Assembly (NCBI GenBank): GCA_001695595.3
Contig: MBPM02000007.1
Span: 682,001-746,000 of the forward strand
Reading direction: 5' to 3'
From: Plasmopara viticola
Lineage: Eukaryota > Oomycota > Peronosporomycetes > Peronosporales > Peronosporaceae
Length of the DNA: 64,000 bases
In this document: piece after piece, positions 35,800 to 47,357 of the stretch
Layout: each line of letters starts with the position of its first letter
How positions within the stretch are numbered: position 1 is the stretch's first letter
Notes under the pieces: generated by a model
Database searches by the model: none
What the model was told of the DNA's origin: nothing
What the model saw: only the letters and a program-made list of their open reading frames with translations
Made by a program: the position numbers and the translations under genes

Positions 35800-37957
35800 C
35801 AAGTTTATAGCGCGAGTAGAATTCACTTCTAAATAACATTTACGCTCTGTGAGACTTGATAGGAACTTCGCCGCATCGCCGAATGATGTCAAAAGCAGCG
35901 ACTTTTGGTAATTTGTCGGATATAGGTTCTCACTGGGGTTACAAAAGCAAAAGAAGACTATCCTGGCCGAAATGACCGGTTATGAAAGCATCATGTGCTT
36001 ACACAATTACCTCGCACGCTACCCCTGAAAGACTGAATTGTATTAGTAAGCGTTTTTTATCAGATCCGGCAAGGTCTTTGTTTTTTATACAATTATGCCT
36101 CGTAATCTGATTTTGGTTACTAATTTTCCATTGGCACATTATCTGATGCCTAGGGATGACCGTGTGATGCCCTCGCTAGTCTTGTTCACGCCTCGTACGG
36201 TTATATCGCGGGATGAGCGTGTCCCGGTATTTGCGCTTTAGAAAGCGTCTCAGCGTTTTTTCACGAGTTCACACCGAACCGACGCTGTACTTGGCTTCAA
36301 AATTGTCGTGGAAAGCCGCTATGTCTTTATCATGAGAAATAGCTACTTCTGTACAATCCAAATTTACGTGTTTTTCTCTCTAAACGGTCAGTTTGTAACT
36401 TTTTCAGAGCGACCCCAGACTCTTGAGGGCACTAAAAACAAGCTCGACATTTTTTAAGCACACAAGCTTTACGGCTGGACAGATCGCCACAAAAGTTAGC
36501 GTTAATTCAGAATTGATAGTAGCCAATCATCCGATTTAGTGATCAGTACAGATCACTAAAATTCTACTATATGAACATGTTGTTAAGCACCAATATGTAT
36601 TTTGGAATGAGTTTTGTACTGATACAACGGCGTTGCAATACCGTTCACCTTTTTCAAGCATCGATAAGTTGCCACTTCCATCACAATTCTTGAGTTTAGA
36701 ATAACAATGTCGAGTGCGGAGATACAGATTCCTGCATTACACCATTCTTTGCTTTATCGAAGGATAGGGCATTGATGAGCTCATACAACTCTTGTAGCTT
36801 TGGTCATTCTTGAGATACAAAATTTTGTATCATGATGTTGTATTTACTTCTCGAATTAATAATGGGTCTCTGAACATCAAACTGTAGTATTCTTATAGTA
36901 TAGGATTTTTTATGCCGAATCGTTAAGCTCGTAGAGGTTCGCTGGACGAAGGCGCAACGCATGCTGATTTTAAGACTGATCCAAAACGTACTCATCAGGA
37001 AGAGAATTAGCCTCTTCATCTTAAGGAGTAAAATTGTTGATTATGTTTGACGATTAATTTAACCAAGCGTTTAGCAGCTTATAGCCATCCAAGGCTAGAC
37101 TACTCTGACATACCTACAATTGAAGTGCACCGCCATGATACTACGATCAATTATGTTGTCGCATATTTTCTGTGGACAAACTCTCTTTGTCAGCAACAAA
37201 ATCGTTTGCAACACCCGCGATTAGTTTTGCATTTATCTCATTCCATTTGGCTGCGCTATGTCACCAACTTTATGCGGCAAGCATGGGGCTTTGTATCATC
37301 AATTGTTCCTATAGACCTTTCATACCTTGGTTGCAAAACATTTGCACACACGCTCAGAACTCACTTCTGGGAAAGTGCTATCAACTATGTCCTCAGAATC
37401 TATGCTATCCACCTGGAAACTTTCGTTACTTGCTATGTATTACTACCTGTGGAGCTATGTTGCCGGCTATAAAGCGCAATTTTTGGCGTTTGCGGAAGCC
37501 GATGCTGCTATCAAAGATCAAAACTCTTACTAAGCAAGGCAATAAAAACGTCACTGTTTGATACGTGCCATATTTGTTTCGTATTTCTACTTGGCCTCAC
37601 TTCCTTCTAAAAAAGGCTATGTGTAATTGGGATAGTGTCGTAACCTAACAAAATTCTGTTGTTAAATATTCATGCAGCGAGGACCCATGCTCTTTATCCT
37701 TGAGCCCAATTAACTTTTATACTTTTTTAAGCCACGGCAAGTACAGGGTCATGTCAAAATTGTCCATGGCGGGGATTTAAATGACTCTTGATTTCAAAAC
37801 TCTCATTTCTATGGTCAGGATCAATTTGATTTATGAACGCCTAGCAGTATCATTGGCTACTTAATTTGTAAGTCACTTATTGCTGTGGTTATCATCAGAG
37901 CATCACTCGATCTATTCTGACTGACTGCAATCGTTAGCAACGCAAGTTCTTACGACG
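35800..37957. repeat. Right copy of an inverted repeat pair (about 2.2 kb)
   Basis: Inverted partner of 29635-32110. The inner boundary near 35,800-35,870 is blurred by divergence. The outer boundary near 37,957 (CGTAAGAACTTGCG on the minus strand) is sharper. Plus-strand frames at 37047-37472, 37172-37561 and 37327-37533 correspond to minus-strand frames of the left copy. They share the peptides RRD or RHD TTINYV and CYPPGNFRYLLC. Frameshifts and stops differ between the two copies, as expected for independent decay. Confidence 0.75.
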
Positions 37958-38666
37958 CGCCAGCGTCTATCAAAATTTGAGCGGATTTCCATAGTTTTAA
38001 CACTTGTAAGTACAGTTAACAGTCCGTAGCTTGATGCCCCCTTATCGCATAGCTGTCCAGCTTTAAAAGGCAAATTGTTGGTGTATATTGAGCTCACATT
38101 CCGATGACTTAGGATCTGTGTAGCGGGTAATCTCGCTCTAAAAAAGGGCCTCGGCCTTCGGAGGCGACATTGGCCAGTACTGCGTATGGCTTTGGAATCG
38201 ACAATGGTGGCGCCCTTTAAAACATAAAGGACCAGAAGTCTAGTTATCCTTTCCCAATACGCGGTTGTTTTGTTTGGCAACACGTCAATCCGTGTAGACG
38301 GGAGCCGAGAAATTTGCTTATTCACGGCATTCTTGGAAAGCGATCTTGTCTGTAGCTATAACTTTTTCAAATATTTGTATGCACTTTAGATATTGAAATG
38401 TGGTTTTACGCGTAAGCCTATCATGAACCATTTCTTTGACTTGTTCGGGGAATGACCGCTTAGTATCGAGGCCGCCAAATACTGCAACTAATGAATAGTT
38501 TATGATATGCACACATTTCTTGCTTGCAAGCAGGGAAGTGTAGATAGCCGAAGCATTCAAATTCTGGTTGAAGATATTGTGAGTTTCGCCAGCACACGAT
38601 CAAAGCATTTTGTGCCGTGGGCGCATAGGAAGAAAGGGCCGTTAGTATTGTGGTTTGCATAGCCAA
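37958..38666 (-). pseudogene. Degenerate open frames, probably one decayed coding sequence
   Basis: Three minus-strand frames (38460-38666, 38318-38560 and 37912-38325) follow one another in order, with small frame changes. The pattern is that of a single reading frame broken by frameshifts and stops. It abuts the outer end of the right inverted-repeat copy. I recognise no domain, and a transposase relic is possible. Confidence 0.3.
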
Positions 38667-38844
38667 ATTAAGCCTTAGGGTTCTCCTTGGCTAGAATTTT
38701 GTGACAAAGTTGTGTCGACAACTTACGTCGTCCGCTCATTATGTCAAAGGATATATTGCACGATCACTAATGTTTATACATCTTTACTTTTCGGCGTTAA
38801 AACCGCGACGCAACTTTGACGTATTCTTCCGCAGTAACATCACC

Positions 38845-39204
38845 ATGTACACCCTGCAAACTCTTGGCCAGCGTGTCTTCAACTCTCACGATGACGCACG
38901 CAAAACTATAAACAAGGAGCTCGGAGATGAGGGGTTTATTGTGTCAGTCAAACACACGTACTACTACAACAACGATCCGACAACAGACGACGTCAAGAAC
39001 ATTGTTTTGAATGCTCATTGGTGTGGCATACGAGAATTGATATCACGACTGAGAATTAACCCTCCATCCAATCACAGAGAAGAAATGCCAATCAATTTAA
39101 TTCATATAAACATCAGTGCCTGCCCGTTAGCGAAAAGTGCTTGCCCGGTATCATTTCCCTTTAGTATAAAGAGAATATACACATTCCGGTGGATGCCAGC
39201 TTAA
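38845..39204 (+). CDS. Short protein resembling a FAR1/MULE zinc-finger N-terminus, probable fragment
   Basis: The frame from the ATG at 38845 encodes 119 aa beginning MYTLQTLGQRVFNSHDDAR. The pattern F-x-S-x-D-A-R..GFIVSVKHTYYYN..LNAHWCG..NHREE resembles the FAR1-type DNA-binding domain at the N-terminus of Mutator-like transposases (FNSHDDARKTI, DEGFIVSV, a C-containing strand, then CPL). A full transposase would be several hundred residues longer and none follows, so this is at best a fragment. The resemblance is a visual judgement. Confidence 0.35.
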   Translation: MYTLQTLGQRVFNSHDDARKTINKELGDEGFIVSVKHTYYYNNDPTTDDVKNIVLNAHWCGIRELISRLRINPPSNHREEMPINLIHINISACPLAKSACPVSFPFSIKRIYTFRWMPA

Positions 39205-39369
39205 CAAATATTCACAAACACCAGATTGGCGTGTTCAGCTTATATTCCTTACGTAGAGTCGTGATTTAAAATCAACACCATATCGGTATTTGCGCACTCA
39301 AAAGTAAAATTTAACCCTATACCTAAATACGATAAACTGATTAATCGTAATTTATATATTTAATTTCAT

Positions 39370-40961
39370 ATGTCGCGCCTTCGTCTACTTGCTGTGTTGG
39401 TGCTGGGAGCGTGTGTGCGCATCTTCCTGTATGCCCTGCCGTCTCTTCACACAACCCTTTCAACTCGACCCGAACTAACTACGTCCATCTCTTCATTCCA
39501 CCGTCTACGAGAGGGTGTCTTTCTCTTTCAAACAACGGGATCGCCCTACACTGGAGACGTGTATCATCAGCCCCCACTGCTTTTTGCACTGCTGTATCCC
39601 GTGTTTCTAGTGTCTCCAGCATATCTCCAATATTTTGTAGCATGTATAGTATTTATTGCTGTGGACATACTGCTCGCCATGGGCTTTGCTCGCCTTTGTG
39701 AAAGGAATTTAAAGCTGGAGGAAGGAAGACGGTTCTACGTCGGAAATCAGGAGATCTGGCTTACTCGCGTGCCCGTCTCGCCACTGCTAGAACCCGATAT
39801 CTTACCCATTACGGTGGCATTTGTTGCACTCATGAACCCATACTCGCTGGCATCAAGTGTAGCTATGTCCACTGTGGGGTTCACACACTTGGCGGTGCTT
39901 TATAGCTTGGTTTTTGCCTCGGAAGGTAAATATTTTCAGGTTAAATTACAGATTATTGGTGTTCATCGCTACTGTCTGTGTACGGCGGATAATTTTAGGA
40001 GCCGTTGCTGCATCCATGATGTGTGTGGCGGTAAGCACGTACCTATCAGTGTATCCATTCATCTTGATGGTGCCCATTGTGTTGATACTGTGCACGGTTA
40101 AAGAGGTGTCTATGGTCTCAATAGCTCTCAGATGTCTCGTAATATTAAGTATCTGGCTGAGCTTACTTTTGAGCTTATCGTGGAATTTATGTGACGGCTG
40201 GGGTTTCCTCAAGGTACGCTTTGGTTATTTTAACGCATTATTTGTACCTGAACGTAGTTTCGTCATTTAAAATGTAGGAAACATACGTATGGGTTGCCGT
40301 GTATTCGGACTTGACTCCGAATATTGGAATTTTCTGGTACTTTTTTACGGAAGTTTTCGACCGATTTATCCCCTACTTTCTCTTCATCTTGCATCTGCAC
40401 CCCGCCATCTATATTGTCCCGATATATCTTCGCTTGTCGTACGGTTATTATTTATTTGTGATCTTTCATCGTATTTGTTTAGTTCGCTCATGGGTCATTA
40501 CAAATGCTGTATCTGTAGACACCGTCCTCAAGCCTACGCTTGTGTGTTAATTGGCATCTTTTCTCTATTCCAGGCATACCCTTCTTTGGGGGACTTTGGC
40601 TTTTTCCTCACGATGCTGTCTTTGCACCCGAAAACAATCATGAGTATGCCTGACAACCCCGTCGTTGCAGCAATTACTTGCTCACAATACTCTCTTTCTG
40701 TTTCAATGTACAGCGATCAAAAAACGGTTCTTTTACGTGCTTGGTCTAGGCGTTGCTACATGCATGTTGCCCGTCATGTGGTTTCTTTGGCTCTTTCCAG
40801 CTTCTGGGAACGCAAATTTCTTCTACAATCAGACGTTGGTTTACCAAATTTTCAATTCGCAGCTTATAACAGCGTTTGTAGGAGCGACCATGAAGCGTGA
40901 CAAGGATGTGGCAAAATTTCGAAAGAGTTGTGTGAATGAAACAAAAACAAAAGCAGAATAG
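39370..40961 (+). CDS. PIGU: GPI transamidase subunit PIG-U (GAB1/CDC91 homologue)
   Basis: Multi-pass ER membrane subunit of GPI transamidase, which attaches GPI anchors to proteins. Five exons (39370-39925, 39999-40213, 40278-40438, 40519-40643, 40714-40961) with introns of 64-80 nt give 434 aa, essentially the length of human PIG-U (435). Family landmarks are FHRLREGVFLFQTTGSPYTGD, placed as in human EGLSLLDLGVSPYSG, then MNPYSLASSVAMST, STYLSVYPFILMVP, SDLTPNIGIFWYFF, AYPSLGDFGFF and PASGNANFFYNQTL. About eight or more hydrophobic segments are visible. Splice sites were chosen so that every junction restores the family sequence. The fourth exon joins as LRLS/HRPQAYACVLIGIF. Confidence 0.93.
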
Positions 40962-41082
40962 ATGTAAAATCCAAGGGAAAGCTTTAATTTAAGCTTATGA
41001 GAGTTAGAAATTTTGCAGTTACTTTAGAATTTAGATCGATGTGGTCGTAGTATATAATTCTGCTGGTAATTGCTAATATAGC

Positions 41083-41433
41083 AAGTTTTATTATTATTGT
41101 ATTGTATTGTATTACGTTATCGCGTTGCCAGTTATGCACGTGCTAGGCTCTATGGCTAGTCCACGGCATAGAGTGGTGTCCGCATACGTCGGGTCTCGTT
41201 CGGCGGGCAGTGCAGCCAGCACCGAGGTCGTGAGGGTCTTCCATGATTTTGTGTAGTTCTGACTTGGTAAGAGCCCAGGTGGCGCCCTGGTGCTGGAGAC
41301 CGTCGCGTCGAGGGTGAGACCCGTTAGAGACCTGCAGATGCCCGAGAGCACCTACCCGAAGCGCGCGAGCATATAGCCCCCGCGCTTGGAAGGAGGGCGT
41401 CACCCCAACCTTTTCCGAAAAAGTTTTATTATT
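41083..41433 (-). mobile_element. Short non-autonomous LINE-derived insertion with 13-bp target-site duplication
   Basis: The element body (41111-41420) shares both ends with the longer LINE at 61906-63049. The shared parts are about 130 bp at the 5' end (TTTTCGGAAAAGGTTGGGGT on the minus strand) and about 145 bp at the 3' end, joined through WALTKSELH, a reverse-transcriptase C-terminal fragment. The 3' end on the minus strand carries a short-repeat tail (ATACAATACAAT). AAGTTTTATTATT occurs at 41083-41095 and again at 41421-41433, directly flanking tail and 5' end. This is a clear target-site duplication. The insertion lies 120 bp after PIG-U, in the opposite orientation. Confidence 0.88.
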
Positions 41434-42001
41434 GGTTCTCTTTTTACAAGTTGCAGTATATACGAGACAATGGACGGTCACAATAGTCATCTTCGTAAGA
41501 TACACAATTAGTCTCTGATAACACCTAGTATGTTAATGTGCGATATGGTCCAATTTACTGATTGCAGACTAATTACACTTAAATCTCTTGATCACTTGAC
41601 GCAAAAAAAGGCGATGAAAAAAAACAACGCTCACGCTTTAATATGTCAAGCCTTGTAACGAAAACGTAAGTTACAAATTTTTTGAGCCCCTAAGTCTAGT
41701 GCTTGGAAAACTTACAGAGATGAATTGCATTGTGCCACAAAGGAGGTAAAATTCTACCAATCAGAAAGGTCCAGTGTTTCTTAAACGACCTGACATTCAC
41801 TCACGCGTTCTATCTAGTTTAGGTTTTTCGCTGTTGCCCCGCTCGCCGTCCATCATCATTCCATCATGTCCAATCTGTCTAAGCGACTAAATGACGCCCC
41901 GCGTGCCAACGAGGTAGCCCTTTACACGCTCCCGTTCGCTCGTTAATGGCGCGTAAGCCTCGCGACGTGCATGGCCATCAACGCTACTGTGCGTCGTGCA
42001 C
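41434..42001. other. Intergenic region
   Basis: About 570 bp between the LINE-derived insertion and the eIF3m stop. It is AT-rich, with no open frame or element recognised. Confidence 0.5.
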
Positions 42002-43111
42002 TCACTGCTGCTCTTGAGCCCGTTGCGCATTCCTGACCATATGTAGTAACTGACCAACATTCTTCTTGTACAATTGCAATTTCGCGTTAATTTCCTCCCA
42101 CTGGTCGACGCCAAAGCGACGCTGCAGTGACCGCGAAATGGTCACCGTGCAAGCAAGCTGGTCGATCTTGGCACTCACGACGCCAGCCGTAATCGCGCGC
42201 ACGACCCACTGCTCCACATCGTGTTCGTCTACGTCCAATGCTGCAGCAACGTCAGCATACGGGATCTCCTTGAAGCCAGTGGGCAACGTGCAGAGCGTAA
42301 AAAGCCGCATGGTGTCAGCGAGCTCGGTTTCTACCACATTAAGCTCCTCAAACACCGCTCCAGCAGTCTTCTGATAAGCAGCAAACTCCTTAAGCGTCTT
42401 GGTGGATACAATGTCCAGCAAGTCCCAAATCTTGTCACCCTGAAGTGCGTCTTGTACCACTGGACTGGCTGCCAGGTCCACGTGCGATAGAAAGCTGGCC
42501 ACAGGGTTTTGCATTACAATCTGAACGGCACGCACTACTTGTTGCTTGACTTCATTTCCCTGCTTGTATGTGGACAGATACTTCTCTATCACGGCCAGCA
42601 CCTTGAGTTTATCGCCGGCCTGTTCCAGCACGTCGGCTACAGTCAAGAAGAGCACCCGGCGGTCTTCCACACAGAGTTTGTGCGTATCCAATACCGTCTC
42701 AACCTGCATTAAATACGGAACGACCAGCTCTATATTGTTTGAGCTCTGGGCGAGGGTCAGAACGTCCAGGAGCGCCTGCAGTTGAACCTTAGGCAGCGTC
42801 TTGGCCTTATTGACCAGCAAGGAAGCTAAGCGGAGGCGGAGGATGGCGCTGGACTTGTCATCATTCTTAATGACCTTTAAAATCTTAAGGGCCTCGTCCT
42901 GCGCGCTGGGGATTTGAAGGACCACGTCAAATAACAGCGCAAAGGCACCCTCAACGTCTGTCTCAGTCTTTAACGCCAGCAACTGCTGCAGCTTTGGATA
43001 CACAGCTGTTACGACCGCACCATATTGCTTCTTTTTTATCTCCACTGTTAAATCCTGCAACGCCGTGCCCGGTAGCAGCTTGAAGACGTACGCAACGAGG
43101 TCCGACGCCAT
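42002..43111 (-). CDS. EIF3M: Eukaryotic translation initiation factor 3 subunit M (PCI domain)
   Basis: A 369-residue PCI-domain protein, a subunit of the eIF3 complex that organises the 43S pre-initiation complex. Human eIF3m is 374 aa. The N-terminal two thirds are helical repeats. The PCI domain follows from about residue 210, with KTLKEFAAYQ and the winged-helix portion IPYADVAAALDVDEHDVEQWVVRAITAG, then SAKIDQLACTVTISRSLQRRFG. The C-terminal helix ends NAQRAQEQQ. The frame is open to 43180. I chose the ATG at 43111 (MASDLVAYVF) because the extra 23 residues have no family counterpart. The gene is single-exon and convergent with PIG-U. A COP9 or proteasome PCI subunit is less likely. Confidence 0.9.
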   Translation of the reverse strand: MASDLVAYVFKLLPGTALQDLTVEIKKKQYGAVVTAVYPKLQQLLALKTETDVEGAFALLFDVVLQIPSAQDEALKILKVIKNDDKSSAILRLRLASLLVNKAKTLPKVQLQALLDVLTLAQSSNNIELVVPYLMQVETVLDTHKLCVEDRRVLFLTVADVLEQAGDKLKVLAVIEKYLSTYKQGNEVKQQVVRAVQIVMQNPVASFLSHVDLAASPVVQDALQGDKIWDLLDIVSTKTLKEFAAYQKTAGAVFEELNVVETELADTMRLFTLCTLPTGFKEIPYADVAAALDVDEHDVEQWVVRAITAGVVSAKIDQLACTVTISRSLQRRFGVDQWEEINAKLQLYKKNVGQLLHMVRNAQRAQEQQ

Positions 43112-46100
43112 GGTGGAGAGCGGTATGAACTTATGCAGGAATTTTAGTGAGAGCCAATAGTTCCAATTTTGTGGCAGCAATACAATAAAGAACCGGAAGC
43201 TTGTACAGATCTTCTCCTACACCGGTAATCATTTATAGTATTTCAGTAATGTAAGAAGGTAAACGTTATATGCGTGCTCGGAAACCACTGCGGCAGCTCA
43301 TTTGGCAGATTGGCGATGCCGAGACTTTCCTCCATTCGCATTTTACTCGGTCTCAATGCAAACTCGTGGCAGCTGCATGCCTCGATTTATTTGCGGTCTT
43401 CACTTTAAGTCGAAACATCACAACGCGTATACAACTTTTGCTTCGATAAACAAATTATTACATTTATTATTGAATTGCGCGTGTTTACCTCAAAAGTTAG
43501 ACGCCCACACCTCGGGGCATGAGTTCCAACTGTCGAAAGTTGTGTCATTAAGATGCGACTGCAGTGAAGTGGCATTCGAGTAAAGCGGTGCCTTTAATGC
43601 GGCCGGGGTCTCGGTGTTTACTGACAGCGACCTGTCATCTTGCAACCTATGGTCCGCAACATCATTTTTTTAAAACAACGATGTAGCAGCTGCCATCGGA
43701 AACCTCAAGATGAGCTCTGGTTCTCTGGAGACATATAGAATACGCGCAACGGTGTGTCTATATTAGCCCAACTCATAAGGGCCATGAAGACTTGACGTCA
43801 TCTCCACCTTTCATCAACCTATCATATATTAAATCAATAGCGAAGAAGCTAGTAGATGGTTCAGTCATCGCTGCTTGAAGCATATTCAACGGTGATTCTA
43901 TGCTACACGTATACTGAATTGCAAATAATTGGCTTAGCGCTATCAATATGCTCGGACTTTTGCGGCCCGTCCTTAAATAGGTCAGACACCCATGGATTCA
44001 CAGTCGGATCGTTCGCCACGATTTCCAACAAGAGAAGTTTTAACGGCTTGTGGTATCGCTTCTCAACTAAGTAGGCGCTAAAACCTCGAGTTTTTAGCGC
44101 GGGTAAAGGTCGAATTTATTATAACTCAGCTTGCAGCCAAAAGACCGCGGTTTACAGACGGAGCACCCTCTATTTCTGGCTCATTACCCCAACTGCCTTC
44201 GAGTCATATAGCCGGTGTCGATACACAAGTTTCTTTGAGTTCTTTTAATATGTCCGCATCAGGACATTAAAAATTAAGCAGGCGCCATATATTACACGTG
44301 GAAGAGCCTGCAGTTCCCTTGGCGGTCCGAAAACAACAAAGCAAGCCTGCCTTGAGCCTTTATCATAAGCAGCCGTTGCTCCTGCACGATTATGTGTATG
44401 TGCTTGAGATTGGTTTGAGAGCTAGTCTTAGCGGCCGATTTGTCGCTTCAGCACGGCAGCAAGTGATCCAATTCCCTCCAACAAAAGGGATTTTTGAAGC
44501 CGAACAACTGAAGAAAGCCCTTGACCCTCTGAGCACTCAATTCTTATCTGTCTGGTAAGGGTTTTGGATTTCACTCACCGTAGATTAAGCTATGGAACTC
44601 ACCTAATGATCAAGGTTATGAGCTTTGATGAATTCTTGAAGAGTATTGAGGACTTGCGCAAAGATCGGAGTTTTGTGGACCGTAATACCAGTGATTTAAA
44701 TATTGGTTGGGTCGACAAAATCGATGGGGTATACCGAATATCATGATTTTCCAGAAATAAAAATGAATGATGTTATAAACTGCTCGTCATCATTAGACAC
44801 AAACTTTTAAGAAGTTCTCCTACTTTAATGTTTGAAACTGCTTTTTTGTTTGTTCAAATGCTTGGCTTAGCTTTCGGCGTTGCTACGATATATTTTAATA
44901 GGTCGTCTTCGACCTATACAGCAATTTTCACGCTATGCTCACGAACGTAAGCCTATTTGTCCACTGCAGCTGAGTTTCTGATTGTAGACGTACACCATCT
45001 TGGGATAAGTGCTATAAACAAAGGGTGATTACAATCGCCGTAAGAGTACCAAAAGCTATTTCTAGAACCTGCGTGACTTGTTCTAATGCGCCAATTTCAA
45101 TTTGTTATGGGGATAAGGTTTTATTGAAATGATCTACAATATTGCTGATTATCAAGTTAAGGTCTTTCGTAAGTGTTCTTTGAAGAGCCTCGAACTCAAT
45201 GGGTGAGTTGACCATCGCGATAATCTGCGTAGCCCGGTAAATATCCTTCTGGAAGATCTATCTGTTTCCCGTCGACCCACTGTGTTAAGATAATGTGAAA
45301 CAAAGGACGGCAAATAGCATCAGTAACCAATCGCAAATTTTATCGCCAGCAGAGTTGGTCATTCAATAACTAGTCCGCACAACTCGTTTCTGTCTTTGAC
45401 ATACATTTCATGTCTGAGTTTAAAATAGTATGGCATCGTAAATGAGGGTATCGCAAGTCGAGTCGTTTTCCGAAACTTTCCTTTGTTTGGTAGGGGACTT
45501 TCTAAGGCCAATTTGTCTGACACATTTTGAGGTTGAAGTTTAGCCGAATATCTCGTTTGGACATATTTAAGAAACTTAAGGCTTATTTTTCGTCAAATTA
45601 CGTATGGGACCAGGTAAATCTTTATCGGAGTGTTTATGGTGCCACTGTTGATTCGCTTCGTCCAAGGGCGAGGCAATAAAACAAAGGCAAATGATACGCA
45701 CGCGTTTCTCACTGCAACGAAATAGGACATTATCCTGAAATTTTCTTTGGTCGAGCAAATCTTTAACGGGTGAGTCACTTTAAACTTGCTGTCTGAGTCG
45801 CATTGGCGCGAACTCAGCCTTTGGTTTTAGCGTAGCCATTATCTTAGGCGCGGTCTCGCCGTCTTTGAGTGCAAACGCCCTAGAAGCAAACTCGTTTAAC
45901 ATTAGCTACGGTAGCTTTGAAGTGCGAACACTCGTCCTACAAGACCTGGAAAACAGCGCACTTCAGACACATAGAGTTTACCTTGACGATCGGACATTTA
46001 ATGCCACCGGCGTCGTGCTTTCATCTGCGCCTGCCAGACGCGGGTCGTGGGCGACATCAGCGTTCAAAGAGGCTAAAGCGCTGCATGACGCTTGGACCTC

Positions 46101-47357
46101 GTTCTCCTTGCGCTTGTGATTAATTGTAAAAGCAAGCAATAGTACCACGTGCAGACCATTCGTGCACGACGCCACCGCCAAGATATTTTGTAAAGTATGT
46201 TGCAGACCATAAGTCGCTGGTAGAACAGTCCAGAACAAGCTTGGAGCCGAGCGATCTTGCACCAAAAGTACCTCTTTGCACATGAACTGGCGACGTTTGT
46301 CTATGAGCGACGAAGTCGTCAGCCGAAGATAAAGCTTATCTACTCTATTATGGACTCAAGAATACCAAGCTTTTGATACGGTCGGTGGAGCAGAACTACT
46401 CAAACTTATTTTATGGTCACACTAGTTGGTGACAAGCTCTAATGAAGCACCAGTAAGTACGCAAGTATTAGCAGAAAGCAGAACAAGGATTAAATTTAGC
46501 ACTTATTAGAAAGTCCTACCTTAAAAAGCTTATATTACACTTTAAAGCATGAGGGTTACATTAGTTACTGGCATTAAGACTAGTATATATTATTGCAGTC
46601 CGATATATAGCGATCTGCGATCGGTATCGTTTCTGAGTATTGAGCAATGATCAAATACCCGAACTCATGGCTTTTACAGCAAATAGGTACGGTAGCCTCG
46701 TTGCACGAGAGCTGATCAGGAACAATTCGGTACGGAATTGTTAGGCTGAAGATTTATCGTGGACTTTTAGTGAAGTGCCTCCGAGCAGCCTATGGTATCG
46801 AATAGCAGCACTTTGCGAGCACGGCTCCACGAAAATCTCGAACTGAGCTCTGCTTGTGCTCCAACGCTTTCGGCTCTTGCAACAGGAAGCACAGTTTTTC
46901 CAAAGACGCGGGTCATCACGTTTAGAAGTGTTTATGGATTCAGAATAGTCTTGCCGAAGTGAGAGATCATACGCTTTACGGGGCTTGAAGTGAAAAAGTC
47001 TTTTTCACTTCACAAGCTACTTCGGTAGCGGCTTCGCCATATAATGCATTGCACGTGATATTAATGCTCGCTCTCTTTATTGAAGAGAAAGGTTGAGAAA
47101 TCTATGCAAGCATTATATAGGGCCATGAATCCTCTTTACTTTGATGTTTGTTACAATCGGCGTCTGACAAAGGTAACTCAAGCGCTGGAGGAACGGAACG
47201 CGGACGATATCGACTGCCCTCGCTGAGTAGAGAATGAGTCCTGTCGGTTCACTTCTCGCGTAATGAGGCTGCTGTAAGTTTTTGCTTAGCGCCAAAACCT
47301 GATATAGCTTCTGAGCTTGAAAACGTGGTTTAATGTTTGATAAGAGGTAAACGATAA
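43112..47357. other. Gene-poor AT-rich region
   Basis: About 4.2 kb upstream of eIF3m. Short open frames at 44298-44558, 44564-44746 and 45865-46119 may be relics of one or more transposable elements, but I recognise no domain in them. A hairpin at 46986-47012 is listed separately. Confidence 0.4.
46986..47012. repeat. 27-bp near-perfect palindrome
   Basis: Arms TGAAGTGAAAAAG and the exact reverse complement are separated by a single T. It lies in a gene-free stretch 350 bp left of the TIR element. The function is unknown. Confidence 0.7.

Noticed and set aside
27407..39300. Possible RXLR or Crinkler effector genes in the gene-sparse region
   Set aside because: No open frame combines a signal peptide with an RXLR-EER or LFLAK motif. 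Isolated RxLR-like tetrapeptides such as in MRHLRF lack a leader and are expected by chance.
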